DNA of 7,788 bases from Pseudomonadota bacterium (GTDB taxonomy: Bacteria > Pseudomonadota > Gammaproteobacteria > Steroidobacterales > Steroidobacteraceae). The DNA lies in the NCBI GenBank assembly GCA_021780395.1, contig JAJXYU010000329.1:1-7788 (forward strand). Direction: 5' to 3'. Made by a program: the position numbers and the translations under genes. The notes under the pieces were generated by a model that worked only from the letters and a program-made list of their open reading frames with translations, searched no databases and was not told the origin of the DNA. Below, piece by piece: positions 1 to 7,033 of the stretch (positions are counted from its first letter, which is position 1; each line of letters starts with the position of its first letter).

Positions 1-1
1 C

Positions 2-1330
2 GATACGCCGTCGACGATCGGCATGGCCGTGCTGGTGCTCGGCCCCGCGTTCGCCGGATGGCGGGCCGACGGGCTCGATCCGCAGACCGCCGCGCTGCGG
101 ACCTGGTACCTCGGCATGGCTTCGACGGTGATCATGGGGCTCCTGAAGCTGCCCCTGTCGTTCGTCGGCCGGCGCATCGGGCGGCTCGTTCCACGCGCCG
201 GGCTCCTCGGGTCGCTCGCCGGGATTGCGCTGCTGCTGATCGGTTTCCTGCCGTTCGTCGAGATCATGCGCGAGCCGATCGTCGGCTTCCTGTCGCTCGG
301 CCTCGTGCTGTATGCGCTCGTCGCGAAGGGAGCGGTGCCGGCACGGCTGCCCGCGGTCCTGTTCGCGGTGCTCGCCGGGACGCTCGCGCACTACCTGCTC
401 GCGGCGCTGACCGGGGCCGGGGTCGCGGGCGCCGTACCGCTCGCGGCGCATGTCGCGCCGCAGTGGCCGACCCCGGATCGAGGCCTGTTCGGCGGATTCG
501 CGGCCGCGGTCGCGTACCTGCCGCTGCTCGTCCCGTTCGCGCTGCTCACGGTGATCGGGGGCGTGAACAACACGGAGAGCGCGCGCGCGGCCGGGGACGC
601 CTATGACGTGCGCAGCATCCTGCTCGCGGAAGCGGTCGCAACGCTCGTCGCGGGGCTGTTCGGCGGCGTCGCTCAGACGACGCCCTACATCGGTCATCCG
701 GCCTACAAGGAGATGGGCGCCCGCTCGGCCTACACCTTGCTCGCGGGCCTCGTGATCGGCGTCGGCGGCTCGTTCGGCCTGGTCGCGGACCTCCTGCAAT
801 GGGTCCCGCTCGCCGCGCTCGCGCCGGTGCTGGTCTTCGTCGCGATCGACATCACCACGCAGGCGTTCCGGGCGGTGCCGGCGCGGCATTCGGCCGCGGT
901 CGCGTTCGCGTTCTTCCCGTCGATCGCGCGCATGGTCACGATCGAGCTCGGCGACCCGAAGCTCGCCTCGCCGCGACGCTTCGCGGCGCTGTTGGCCGCG
1001 ACGTCCGCGACGCGGCCGTCGGCGCTCGAGACGATCGTCGTCCTCGGCAACGGGTTCATCATCACCGCGACCATCTGGGGGGCCTTCCTCGCCGAGATGA
1101 TCGATCGGCGCACCGTCGCGGCGGCCGGGTTCCTCGTCGCCGGCGCGGCGCTGTGCGCGTTCGGCGTGATGCATTCGGTCCGGGCGGATGGCGGCGTCTA
1201 TCTGCCGTGGACACTGCCCGCGGGCGAACGCTTCGAGGTCGTGCAATATTGCGGCGCCTATCTCGTGCTCGCGCTCGTGCTGGCGGCGCTCGCGGCGATC
1301 GAGCGCCGAACGAGCGCGCCGCAGCGCTGA
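2..1330 (+). CDS. NCS2/AzgA-like permease, 5' end outside window
   Basis: Polytopic inner-membrane permease that I place in the xanthine/uracil (NCS2) superfamily, closest in feel to AzgA-type purine permeases; the substrate is unknown. The frame is open from the left edge. The seven codons before the first ATG (position 23) read DTPSTIG and run into MAVLVLGPAF, which looks like continuous family sequence, so the true start lies upstream and position 23 is probably internal. Counting from that Met, the support is GGVNNTESARAAGDAYDVR at about 179-197, in the place of the substrate-site helix, followed by GGVAQTTPYIGH at 214-225, which resembles the AzgA stretch GTSTTTSYIES. About ten hydrophobic segments are visible. 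Residues 310-335 form a polar loop. The C-terminus appears complete, ending in a charged tail before TGA. About 442 residues are seen, and members of this family are often 430-550 long. The next gene follows on the same strand after 48 bp, so co-transcription is likely. Transport of a sulfonate rather than a purine is possible but not shown. Confidence 0.72.
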   Translation, partial: DTPSTIGMAVLVLGPAFAGWRADGLDPQTAALRTWYLGMASTVIMGLLKLPLSFVGRRIGRLVPRAGLLGSLAGIALLLIGFLPFVEIMREPIVGFLSLGLVLYALVAKGAVPARLPAVLFAVLAGTLAHYLLAALTGAGVAGAVPLAAHVAPQWPTPDRGLFGGFAAAVAYLPLLVPFALLTVIGGVNNTESARAAGDAYDVRSILLAEAVATLVAGLFGGVAQTTPYIGHPAYKEMGARSAYTLLAGLVIGVGGSFGLVADLLQWVPLAALAPVLVFVAIDITTQAFRAVPARHSAAVAFAFFPSIARMVTIELGDPKLASPRRFAALLAATSATRPSALETIVVLGNGFIITATIWGAFLAEMIDRRTVAAAGFLVAGAALCAFGVMHSVRADGGVYLPWTLPAGERFEVVQYCGAYLVLALVLAALAAIERRTSAPQR

Positions 1331-1368
1331 TGCGCTAGGATCGTCACGGGGTGCAGGGCGGCAGGACC

Positions 1369-1373
1369 AGGAG
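1369..1373 (+). promoter_or_regulatory. Shine-Dalgarno site of the APC permease gene
   Basis: AGGAG lies 5 bases before the ATG at 1379. It supports that start over other in-frame candidates and lies in the only gap between the two + strand permease genes. I see no convincing -35/-10 pair or terminator in that 48-bp gap, which fits one transcript for both genes. Confidence 0.7.
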
Positions 1374-1378
1374 CGTTC

Positions 1379-2995
1379 ATGAGCAAACCTTCCGCGATTC
1401 GACGCGAGGTCGGCGCGATCGCGTTGACGTTCACGGGACTCGGCTCGATCATCGGTTCCGGCTGGTTGTTCGGCGCGTGGCGCGCCGCGCAGCTCGCGGG
1501 GCCGGCGGCGGTCTACGCGTGGATCATCGGCGCCGCGATCATCCTGCTCGTCGCGCTCGCCTATGCCGAGCTCGGCGCGATGTTCCCGGAGTCCGGCGGT
1601 CCGGTGCGTTACGGCCATTATTCCCATGGGTCGCTGCTCGGGTTCATCGGCGGTTGGTCGGCGTGGATCGCGGTGGTCTCGGTGATCCCGGTCGAAGCCG
1701 AAGCCTCCGTGCAGTACATGAGTTCCTGGCCGTGGCACTGGGCGCAGGCGCTCTACGTGCGCCCCGCGACCGGCGCCGGTGTCTTGTCGGGCGCCGGACT
1801 CGCGTGCGCGGCCGCGCTCATCGTGGGATATTTCCTGCTGAACTACTGGGGGGTGCGTTTGTTCGCGCGCGCGAACAGCGTGATCACCGTGTTCAAGCTG
1901 ATCGTGCCCGCCGGTACCGCGATCGCGCTGATCGCCGCCGGATTCCATCCGGAGAACTTCCAGCGCGGGATCCATGGGGGTTCGCAGACGATCGATTTCG
2001 CCAGCATGCTCACCGCGGTCGCGACCAGCGGGATCGTGTTCAGCTACAACGGGTTCCAGAGCCCGGTGAACCTCGCCGGCGAGGCGCGCTCGCCCGGCCG
2101 CAACGTGCCGATCGCGATCTTCGGGTCGATTGCCGCGAGCGCGATCGTCTATCTGCTGCTGCAGGTCGCCTTCCTCGGCGCGGTGCCGACCGCGGCGCTC
2201 GCGGGCGGCTGGGCGGCCCTCGACTACAGCTCGCCGTTCGCGCAGCTCGCACTGGCGCTCAACCTGAACTGGCTCGCGCTGCTGCTGTACGCGGATGCCT
2301 ATATCAGCCCGAGCGGCACCGGCGCGACCTATACGGCGACCGGAGCGCGGATCCTGTACGCGATGGAACGCAACGGACATGCGCCCGGCGTGCTCGGCCG
2401 CGTGCATCCCGGGGCCGGGGTGCCGCGGTTCGCGATGTGGTTCAACCTCGCGGTCGCGTACGTGTTCTTGTTCTTCTTTCGCGGCTGGGGTCAGCTCGCG
2501 GCGGTGATCTCGGTCGCGACGATCGTGACCTACCTGATCGTGCCGATCAGCGTGCTCGCGCTGCGCCGGACCGCGCCCGCGCTGCATCGCCCGCTGCGGA
2601 TCCCGGGGCTCGGCATCCTGGCGCCGGCCGCGTTCGTGTTCGCGACGCTGCTGCTGTACTGGGCGCGCTGGCCGGCGACCGGCGAGATCGCGCTGCTGTT
2701 GATCCTGCCGGTGCCGCTGTTCCTGACCCAGCGGCCTCGAGTCGATCGCGCAACGCTGCGGGCGGAGCTGGGCGGGGTCGCCTGGTTCGTCGCGTACTTC
2801 GCCGCGGTCGTCGCGCTCTCGTGGGCGGGCAGTCGCCGCTTCGACGGCCGCGGATACCTCCCGTTCGGCTGGGATCAACTCGCGGTCGCGGCGGCCGCGG
2901 CGCTGTTCTGCGCCTGGGGTGTTCGCAGCGGCTGGCGTACCCCGGCGCTCGTCGAGGCGGAGTCGGCCGCGACCCGCACGTCAGCCGACGTGTGA
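1379..2995 (+). CDS. APC-superfamily amino-acid permease, aspartate:proton symporter-like
   Basis: Secondary transporter of the inner membrane, 538 residues, with about 12-14 hydrophobic helices. The N-terminus carries GLGSIIGSGWLFG at 20-32, the unwound TM1 substrate/ion site of APC transporters. The TM6 region has FSYNGFQSPVNLAGEARSPG at 221-240, the usual family signature with NLAGEAR followed by PGRNVP. A conserved early stretch, AYAELGAMFPESGGPVRYGH, is at 61-80. Length and motifs recall the B. subtilis AspP/YveA group of aspartate/glutamate:H+ symporters, but the subfamily call rests on recalled motifs, not alignment. The start is fixed by the well-placed AGGAG and by the typical short charged N-terminus MSKPSAIRREVG. 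The gene follows the NCS2-like permease and ends 15 bp inside the end of the opposing EamA gene. L-cysteate is the sulfonate analogue of aspartate and sulfolactate that of malate, so a role feeding the facing sulfolactate operon is plausible inference. Ordinary dicarboxylic amino-acid uptake is the alternative. Confidence 0.9.
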   Translation: MSKPSAIRREVGAIALTFTGLGSIIGSGWLFGAWRAAQLAGPAAVYAWIIGAAIILLVALAYAELGAMFPESGGPVRYGHYSHGSLLGFIGGWSAWIAVVSVIPVEAEASVQYMSSWPWHWAQALYVRPATGAGVLSGAGLACAAALIVGYFLLNYWGVRLFARANSVITVFKLIVPAGTAIALIAAGFHPENFQRGIHGGSQTIDFASMLTAVATSGIVFSYNGFQSPVNLAGEARSPGRNVPIAIFGSIAASAIVYLLLQVAFLGAVPTAALAGGWAALDYSSPFAQLALALNLNWLALLLYADAYISPSGTGATYTATGARILYAMERNGHAPGVLGRVHPGAGVPRFAMWFNLAVAYVFLFFFRGWGQLAAVISVATIVTYLIVPISVLALRRTAPALHRPLRIPGLGILAPAAFVFATLLLYWARWPATGEIALLLILPVPLFLTQRPRVDRATLRAELGGVAWFVAYFAAVVALSWAGSRRFDGRGYLPFGWDQLAVAAAAALFCAWGVRSGWRTPALVEAESAATRTSADV

Positions 2996-3862
2996 TTCGA
3001 TCACCGCACCGGCGCCGAGCTCTGCGGCCGCGAGATGCGCGGCGATCGACGTGAACACGATCGCGCCGCCGATCAGGGTCGCCCGGCTCGGCGCCTCGTG
3101 GACCACGATCCAGACCCACAGCGGCGCGAGCGGCGCATCGAGCGCGCCGATCAACCCCGTCTCGACCGGCGACAGCCGGCGGGCACCGAGCACGAACAGC
3201 GGCAAGCCGATCGCGAAGTTCACGACACCGAAGGTCGAGAGCAGCGCGAGGGCGCCGCCCGACGCGGCGAGCGGTTCGCCGAACGGCCAGCACACGATCC
3301 CGCTGAGCAACGAGGACAGGCAGGCCGTCAAGAGCACCGGCACCTGCGGATGCCGGCGCACCACCACCGTGGTCACGGCCATCGTGAGGGCCATGCCCAC
3401 CGCGAACGCATCGCCGACCCAGCCGCCGTGCCCGCCGAAGCCGACCATCACCGCGACGCCGAACAGCGCTCCCGTGCTCGCGATCAACCCGCCGCGGCCC
3501 GGCCGCTCGCGGAGCAACCACCAGCCGAGCGCCGCCGCCATGAACGGCGTGGTCGCATAGATCACCGCGACGTTCGCGACGCTCGTGTGGGTGAGCGCGC
3601 AGAGATAGAAGATCATCCCGAGCGCGCCCTGCGCGACGAACAGCACGCCGAGCCAGCCCATCGCGCGCAACTCCGCCCAGCCGCGCGGCTCGCGCAGCAA
3701 GGGCATCGCCAGCGCGAGCGCGATCCCGCCGAATATTCCGCGCCACGCGAGCAGCGTCCAGACGTCGACCCGAATCAGGCGCGTGAACAGACCGCCGAGG
3801 CTCCACGCGACGGCGGAACCGGTCACACAGGCGAATCCGATTCGTCGGCTGGCGCGGGTCAT
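2981..3862 (-). CDS. EamA/DMT-family transporter
   Basis: Integral membrane transporter of the drug/metabolite superfamily, 293 residues, with ten predicted helices made of two EamA repeats, the normal size and plan. Repeat 1 ends with ANVAVIYATTPFMAAALGWW (97-116) followed by LLRERP, and repeat 2 ends with VETGLIGALDAPLAPLWVWI (233-252) followed by VVHEAPSR; this helix, short loop and E-x-P pattern is the family hallmark. I chose the ATG at 3862 because MTRASRRIGFACV is a typical short basic lead-in to TM1. A GTG at 3907 would add 15 residues that look non-conserved and has no ribosome site; the ATG itself has only a weak GGA about 9 bases upstream. It is the last gene of the - strand run, 90 bp after the hydrolase stop, with a GC-rich hairpin between them. 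EamA proteins move varied small metabolites and the substrate cannot be read from sequence. Export of a pathway product or uptake of a sulfonate is inference. Confidence 0.86.
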   Translation of the reverse strand: MTRASRRIGFACVTGSAVAWSLGGLFTRLIRVDVWTLLAWRGIFGGIALALAMPLLREPRGWAELRAMGWLGVLFVAQGALGMIFYLCALTHTSVANVAVIYATTPFMAAALGWWLLRERPGRGGLIASTGALFGVAVMVGFGGHGGWVGDAFAVGMALTMAVTTVVVRRHPQVPVLLTACLSSLLSGIVCWPFGEPLAASGGALALLSTFGVVNFAIGLPLFVLGARRLSPVETGLIGALDAPLAPLWVWIVVHEAPSRATLIGGAIVFTSIAAHLAAAELGAGAVIESHVG

Positions 3863-3924
3863 TCGCGAACGTCCAGGGTCCAGGAGGGTGGCCGCGCATT
3901 CTGCCACGAATGCGCGGAGCGGAC

Positions 3925-3952
3925 CCGGCGGCGGGGGCGCCGCCGCCGCCGG
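3925..3952 (-). terminator. GC-only hairpin after the hydrolase gene, possible attenuator
   Basis: A perfect 9-bp inverted repeat (CCGGCGGCG at 3925-3933, CGCCGCCGG at 3944-3952) encloses a 10-base loop. It begins at the base right after the hydrolase stop codon in the - strand direction. No U-run follows, so it is not a classic intrinsic terminator. It may slow polymerase, protect the 3' end of the upstream message, or lower expression of the downstream EamA gene. GC-rich DNA produces such repeats by chance fairly often, so function is uncertain. Confidence 0.35.
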
Positions 3953-5086
3953 TCAGCGCGTGACCAGGTGCGGTCGCAGGCGCTCGACGATCCGCCGCCA
4001 CGCATCACTCGCCGGATCGATCGGCGGCATGTGCGAGACGCCGGCGAGCGGCAACCAGTCGACCCGATCCCCGGCGCGGCGCGCGGCCGAGACGAAGTCC
4101 ACGGCGAGATCGAACGGCACCCACTCGTCCTCGGTGCCATGAGCGATCAACTGCTCGACGCCCAGCGGGAGCAGCGCGCGCGGGTCCGTCCAGGTTTCGT
4201 CGTCGGCTCGCGGGACGAATTCGTCCACCGCGCCGCGCCCGAGCCCGCGGCGGCGGGCCGCGGCGAGGTCGGTGACCGCGCCGATCGCCACGGCGAGTCG
4301 CGGCGACGCGGCCGGCCGCGCGCCGGGCGATCCGTCCGCCAGGCGCCGGCGGGCGGCGCACCAGAGCGCAAGATGGCCTCCCGCCGAATGACCGAGCACG
4401 ATCGGTGCGCGAGGCTCGAGCGGATGGCGTTCCCAGAGCCGGGCGCCGAAGTCGAATGCCGCCGCGACGTCGCCGAAGGTTCGCGGACAGCCGCCGCCGC
4501 TGCCACCGACGCGGCGATATTCGACGTTCCAGGTCGCGACGCCCCGGCGCGCGAGGTCGACCGCGAGCGGCGCCATCACGTCACGCCGATACGGCTCGCG
4601 CCAGAATCCGCCGTGCAGCAGGATCACCAGCGGGACGCGATCCACGGGTGCGACCGGCAGCCGCAGATCGCCGACCTGATCGATCGCGGGCCCGTACCGC
4701 AGGGTCAGGTACGGGTGGGACGTCGCGCTCGCGAGATGCTGCAGGGCCCAGTCCAGGCTGTGCTCGCCCCGCCCGCTGATGCAATCGTCGGTTGCCCGCT
4801 CGAGCGGATCCGGCGTGTAGTCGATCCGGCGCCCGCGCGCCGCGTATGCCGACGCGTGATCGGCGAGTCTCGCGTCCTGCGCGAGTCCGTGGCCGAGCAC
4901 GATCGCGTCGATCCCGCCGGCATCGATCACGCGCCGCGCCTGCGCGGCGTCGTCGGTCGCGATGACCCGCCACGCGAGCCCGACCGTCGCGGGCCAGGCC
5001 CTCGCGCGGTCGAGGTCGTGGAGTGCCCGGGGCGCAGTCACGACCAGGACCCGGCGCAGCGGCGAGTCCGCGGGCGTCGCGCTCAC
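3953..5086 (-). CDS. Alpha/beta hydrolase with unrecognised N-terminal domain
   Basis: Predicted cytosolic serine hydrolase of 377 residues; no signal peptide is visible. The C-terminal part (about 129-377) is an alpha/beta hydrolase of the esterase/arylformamidase-like type. It opens with YGPAIDQVGDLRLP, has an oxyanion motif HGGFW at 158-162, a nucleophile elbow GHSAG at 232-236 (Ser234), an acid at Asp320 in HGTED, and a base at His352 in GVSHMPP. The triad is therefore complete. Residues 1-125 are extra for this family. They alternate hydrophobic strands (RRVLVVTAP, GIDAIVLGHGL) with Ala/Arg-rich helices, like a small Rossmann-type or receiver-like fold, and I do not recognise them. No ATG, GTG or TTG lies in frame between codon 63 and the hydrolase domain, so most of this region must be translated with it. 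The start is GTG at 5086, which overlaps the slcC stop as GTGA, pointing to translational coupling. Given the operon, the substrate may be an ester or amide of a C3 sulfonate; this is inference only. Confidence 0.85.
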   Translation of the reverse strand: MSATPADSPLRRVLVVTAPRALHDLDRARAWPATVGLAWRVIATDDAAQARRVIDAGGIDAIVLGHGLAQDARLADHASAYAARGRRIDYTPDPLERATDDCISGRGEHSLDWALQHLASATSHPYLTLRYGPAIDQVGDLRLPVAPVDRVPLVILLHGGFWREPYRRDVMAPLAVDLARRGVATWNVEYRRVGGSGGGCPRTFGDVAAAFDFGARLWERHPLEPRAPIVLGHSAGGHLALWCAARRRLADGSPGARPAASPRLAVAIGAVTDLAAARRRGLGRGAVDEFVPRADDETWTDPRALLPLGVEQLIAHGTEDEWVPFDLAVDFVSAARRAGDRVDWLPLAGVSHMPPIDPASDAWRRIVERLRPHLVTR

Positions 5087-6006
5087 CGCAGCGCTTGGCT
5101 CACCGCGCGCGCGGTCACGTCGCTCACCCGCACGTTGGATTCGTCGGTGACGCCGGCGATGTGCGGCGTCAGGATCAGGTTCGCAACGCCGCGGAACGAG
5201 GCGCCGGCGGCCGTGTCGAGCGGTTCGGTCTCGAACACGTCGAGGGCGGCGCCACCGAGACGCCCGCCCCGCAGCGCCTCGATCAGCGCCGCTTCGTCGA
5301 CGATGCCGCCGCGCGCCGCATTGATCAGGATCGCGTCGGGCCGCATTCGCGACAGCGCGGCCGCGTCGATCAGGCGGCGCGTGTCCGGCGTCAACGGGGT
5401 GTGCAGGCTCACGACGTCGCTCGACTCGAGCAACGCCTCGAGCGTGAGGCGTTCGGCATGTTCCCAGGCCGGGTGGTCCGCGGGAAGGTACGGATCGTAC
5501 GCCGCGATATGGAAGCCGAGCGCGCGCCCCTTGTCCGCGGTCAACCGGGCGATCGCCCCATACCCGACCAGTCCGAGCCGCTTGCCCTCGACTTCGCGGC
5601 CGATCGAGTCCATCCGCGGCCACGTGCCCGCGATCACCCGCTCGCTGCCGAACCAGGCGCGGCGCAGCAGCAGCAGCGCCGCGGTCACGACGTATTCGGC
5701 GACCGCGAGGTCGTTCGCGCCGGTCGCCGGCCGGACCGCGATCCCGCGCGCCGCGCAGGCATCGACGTCGATGTTGTCGAGGCCGACGCCGAGGCGGCCA
5801 ACGACCTGCAGCCGGGCCGCCGCCGCGAGCAGCGCGCCGCGCACCTGGGTGCGGTTGCGGACGATCAGTGCGCGGCAGTCGGCGACCGCGGCGAGCAAGC
5901 GCTCCGGCTGGTCGACGAGCTTCGGGTCATAGAGGACGGTGCGACCGGCGAAGTGACGCTCGATCGCCGCGGTATCCATGAATTCGCTGATCACGACGTC
6001 GCTCAT
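5083..6006 (-). CDS. slcC: (S)-sulfolactate dehydrogenase, D-2-hydroxyacid dehydrogenase family
   Basis: NAD-dependent enzyme oxidising (S)-3-sulfolactate to 3-sulfopyruvate in the cytosol, the entry step for the S enantiomer. The 307 residues have the standard two-domain layout. The N-terminal substrate domain carries LIVRNRTQVRG (48-58) and GRLGVGLDNID (70-80), which I recall as close to Chromohalobacter SlcC. The NAD domain has GLVGYGAIA at 145-153 with Asp171 at the end of the next strand. Catalytic residues expected for the family are present: Arg232 in NAARGGIVDE, Glu261 in ETEPL, His282 in TPHIAG. The third glycine of GxGxxG is Ala153; this may be normal for the subgroup. The ATG at 6006 is supported by the expected N-terminus MSDVVISEFMD, a GGAG 8 bases upstream, and an ATGA overlap with the comC stop. 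Its end overlaps the hydrolase start. Assignment to sulfolactate rather than another 2-hydroxyacid rests on motif recall plus comC and suyB next door. Confidence 0.9.
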   Translation of the reverse strand: MSDVVISEFMDTAAIERHFAGRTVLYDPKLVDQPERLLAAVADCRALIVRNRTQVRGALLAAAARLQVVGRLGVGLDNIDVDACAARGIAVRPATGANDLAVAEYVVTAALLLLRRAWFGSERVIAGTWPRMDSIGREVEGKRLGLVGYGAIARLTADKGRALGFHIAAYDPYLPADHPAWEHAERLTLEALLESSDVVSLHTPLTPDTRRLIDAAALSRMRPDAILINAARGGIVDEAALIEALRGGRLGGAALDVFETEPLDTAAGASFRGVANLILTPHIAGVTDESNVRVSDVTARAVSQALR

Positions 6007-7010
6007 GCGCGCTGCTCCGCCAACCGAAGGATCTGCTCGTGGAGTTCCGCGGTGATCTCGATGCCGGCGCTGCGCGCCTGCGCACGGCGCTCCAGGCGCC
6101 GATCGCCGGGGAGCCGCACCCCGGGTTGCGCACCGACCGTCGCGAGCAGGTCCTGCATGCGCGCTCCGTAGCCGGGTCCGGCGAACGCATCCGGGTCGAG
6201 CGCGATCAACATCTGGCCGACGCCGGGCGCATCGCCGCGATCGTCGAGGAACGAGCTCGCTTCCCAGCCGAAGCGCGCGCCGACGAGCGCCGCGCACAGG
6301 ATCTCGACCATCAACGCGAGCGCGGCCCCCTTCGCGCCGCCGATCGGTTGCAGCGAGCCCGCGAGCGCGTCCGCCGGATCGTCGGTCGGCGCGCCGGCCG
6401 CGTCGATCGCCCAGTCGGTCGGGATCTTCCGTCCCGCCTTCTGGGCCGCGACGACCTTGCTGCGCGCGACGAGCGACAGCGCCAGGTCGATCACGAGCGC
6501 CGGACGCCCGGGGATCGGCGCGGCGAACGCGAGCGGGTTCGTGCCCATCATCGGTTTCGCGCCGCCGTGAAAGGCGATCGCCGCCGGGGTGTTCGACGCG
6601 AGGAGCGCGATCAGCCCCGAATCGGCGAGGCGCTCGACGGTCGCGCCCGCCTGGCCGACGTGGTGCGAGGCGCGGATGCCGACGGCGACGCTGCCGGCGG
6701 CGGGAATCATCGTGCGGATCCGTTCTATCGCGAGATCCAACGCGGGATACGCGAAGCCGCCGCGGGCGTCGATCCACAGGCTCGCGGAGCGGGACTGGAC
6801 GACGGCCGGCACCGCGTGCCCGTCGACCTTGCCCGCCTTGACCTGTGCCGCGTACGCCGGAATGCGCGCGAGACCGTGACCGGCCTGGCCGTCGATCTCG
6901 GCGCCGACGAGCGCCCGCGCGGTCGAAGCGGCGCTCGCGGCCGACGCGCCGCTTGCCTCGAGCGCCCGCGCCGCGAGCGCCTGGGCGTCGGTCGGATCCA
7001 AGCGGAGCAT
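6003..7010 (-). CDS. comC: (R)-sulfolactate dehydrogenase, Ldh/malate dehydrogenase-2 family
   Basis: NAD(P)-dependent oxidoreductase of the non-Rossmann malate/L-lactate (YlbC/AllD-like) family, predicted to interconvert 3-sulfopyruvate and (R)-3-sulfolactate, here in the reductive direction to feed SuyAB. The protein has 335 residues, a typical family length. Visible signatures are GHGLAR at 44-49; RASHHVGQAG at 113-122, where His117 aligns with the catalytic His of the family SNHFG motif; GTNPLAFAAP at 156-165; a DLALSLVARSK stretch from 175, equivalent to the usual DMATSxxARGK; and GGAKGAALALMVEIL at 224-238 with Lys227. The ATG at 7010 follows the suyB stop by 23 bp and gives the usual N-terminus. 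A GTG two codons earlier cannot be excluded, and there is no strong ribosome site. The stop overlaps the slcC start as ATGA. By fold alone it could act on malate, ureidoglycolate or another hydroxyacid; position between suyB and slcC makes sulfolactate by far the likeliest. Confidence 0.88.
   Translation of the reverse strand: MLRLDPTDAQALAARALEASGASAASAASTARALVGAEIDGQAGHGLARIPAYAAQVKAGKVDGHAVPAVVQSRSASLWIDARGGFAYPALDLAIERIRTMIPAAGSVAVGIRASHHVGQAGATVERLADSGLIALLASNTPAAIAFHGGAKPMMGTNPLAFAAPIPGRPALVIDLALSLVARSKVVAAQKAGRKIPTDWAIDAAGAPTDDPADALAGSLQPIGGAKGAALALMVEILCAALVGARFGWEASSFLDDRGDAPGVGQMLIALDPDAFAGPGYGARMQDLLATVGAQPGVRLPGDRRLERRAQARSAGIEITAELHEQILRLAEQRA
6015..6018 (-). promoter_or_regulatory. 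Shine-Dalgarno site of slcC inside the comC end
   Basis: On the - strand GGAG sits 8 bases before the slcC ATG (6006), within the last codons of comC. With the ATGA overlap it supports efficient re-initiation on slcC and confirms that start. Confidence 0.55.
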
Positions 7011-7033
7011 CGGCACGCGGTCCGCGCCCCGGG

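Noticed and set aside
1351..3054. A 567-codon + strand frame overlapping the APC permease
   Set aside because: It is Arg-rich with no membrane or domain pattern, while the overlapping frame at 1379-2995 has APC motifs and a good ribosome site.
3863..3907. GTG at 3907 as the EamA start
   Set aside because: It has no ribosome site and adds 15 unconserved-looking residues; the ATG at 3862 gives the normal lead-in to TM1. It cannot be fully excluded.
2547..4001. A 484-codon - strand frame overlapping the EamA gene and the APC gene end
   Set aside because: It gives a low-complexity Arg/Ala/Pro product; the EamA frame has clear repeats and helices.
5087..5623. Upstream extension of the hydrolase frame to an ATG at 5623
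   Set aside because: The added residues are Arg-rich, lie entirely over slcC in another frame, and stop looking protein-like before the GTG at 5086, which has the GTGA overlap.
3035..5932. A 965-codon open frame on the + strand across the operon
   Set aside because: Its product is dominated by Arg, Pro, His, Glu and Ala with no domain pattern. It is antisense to well-supported slcC, hydrolase and EamA genes, and long antisense frames are expected in such GC-rich DNA.
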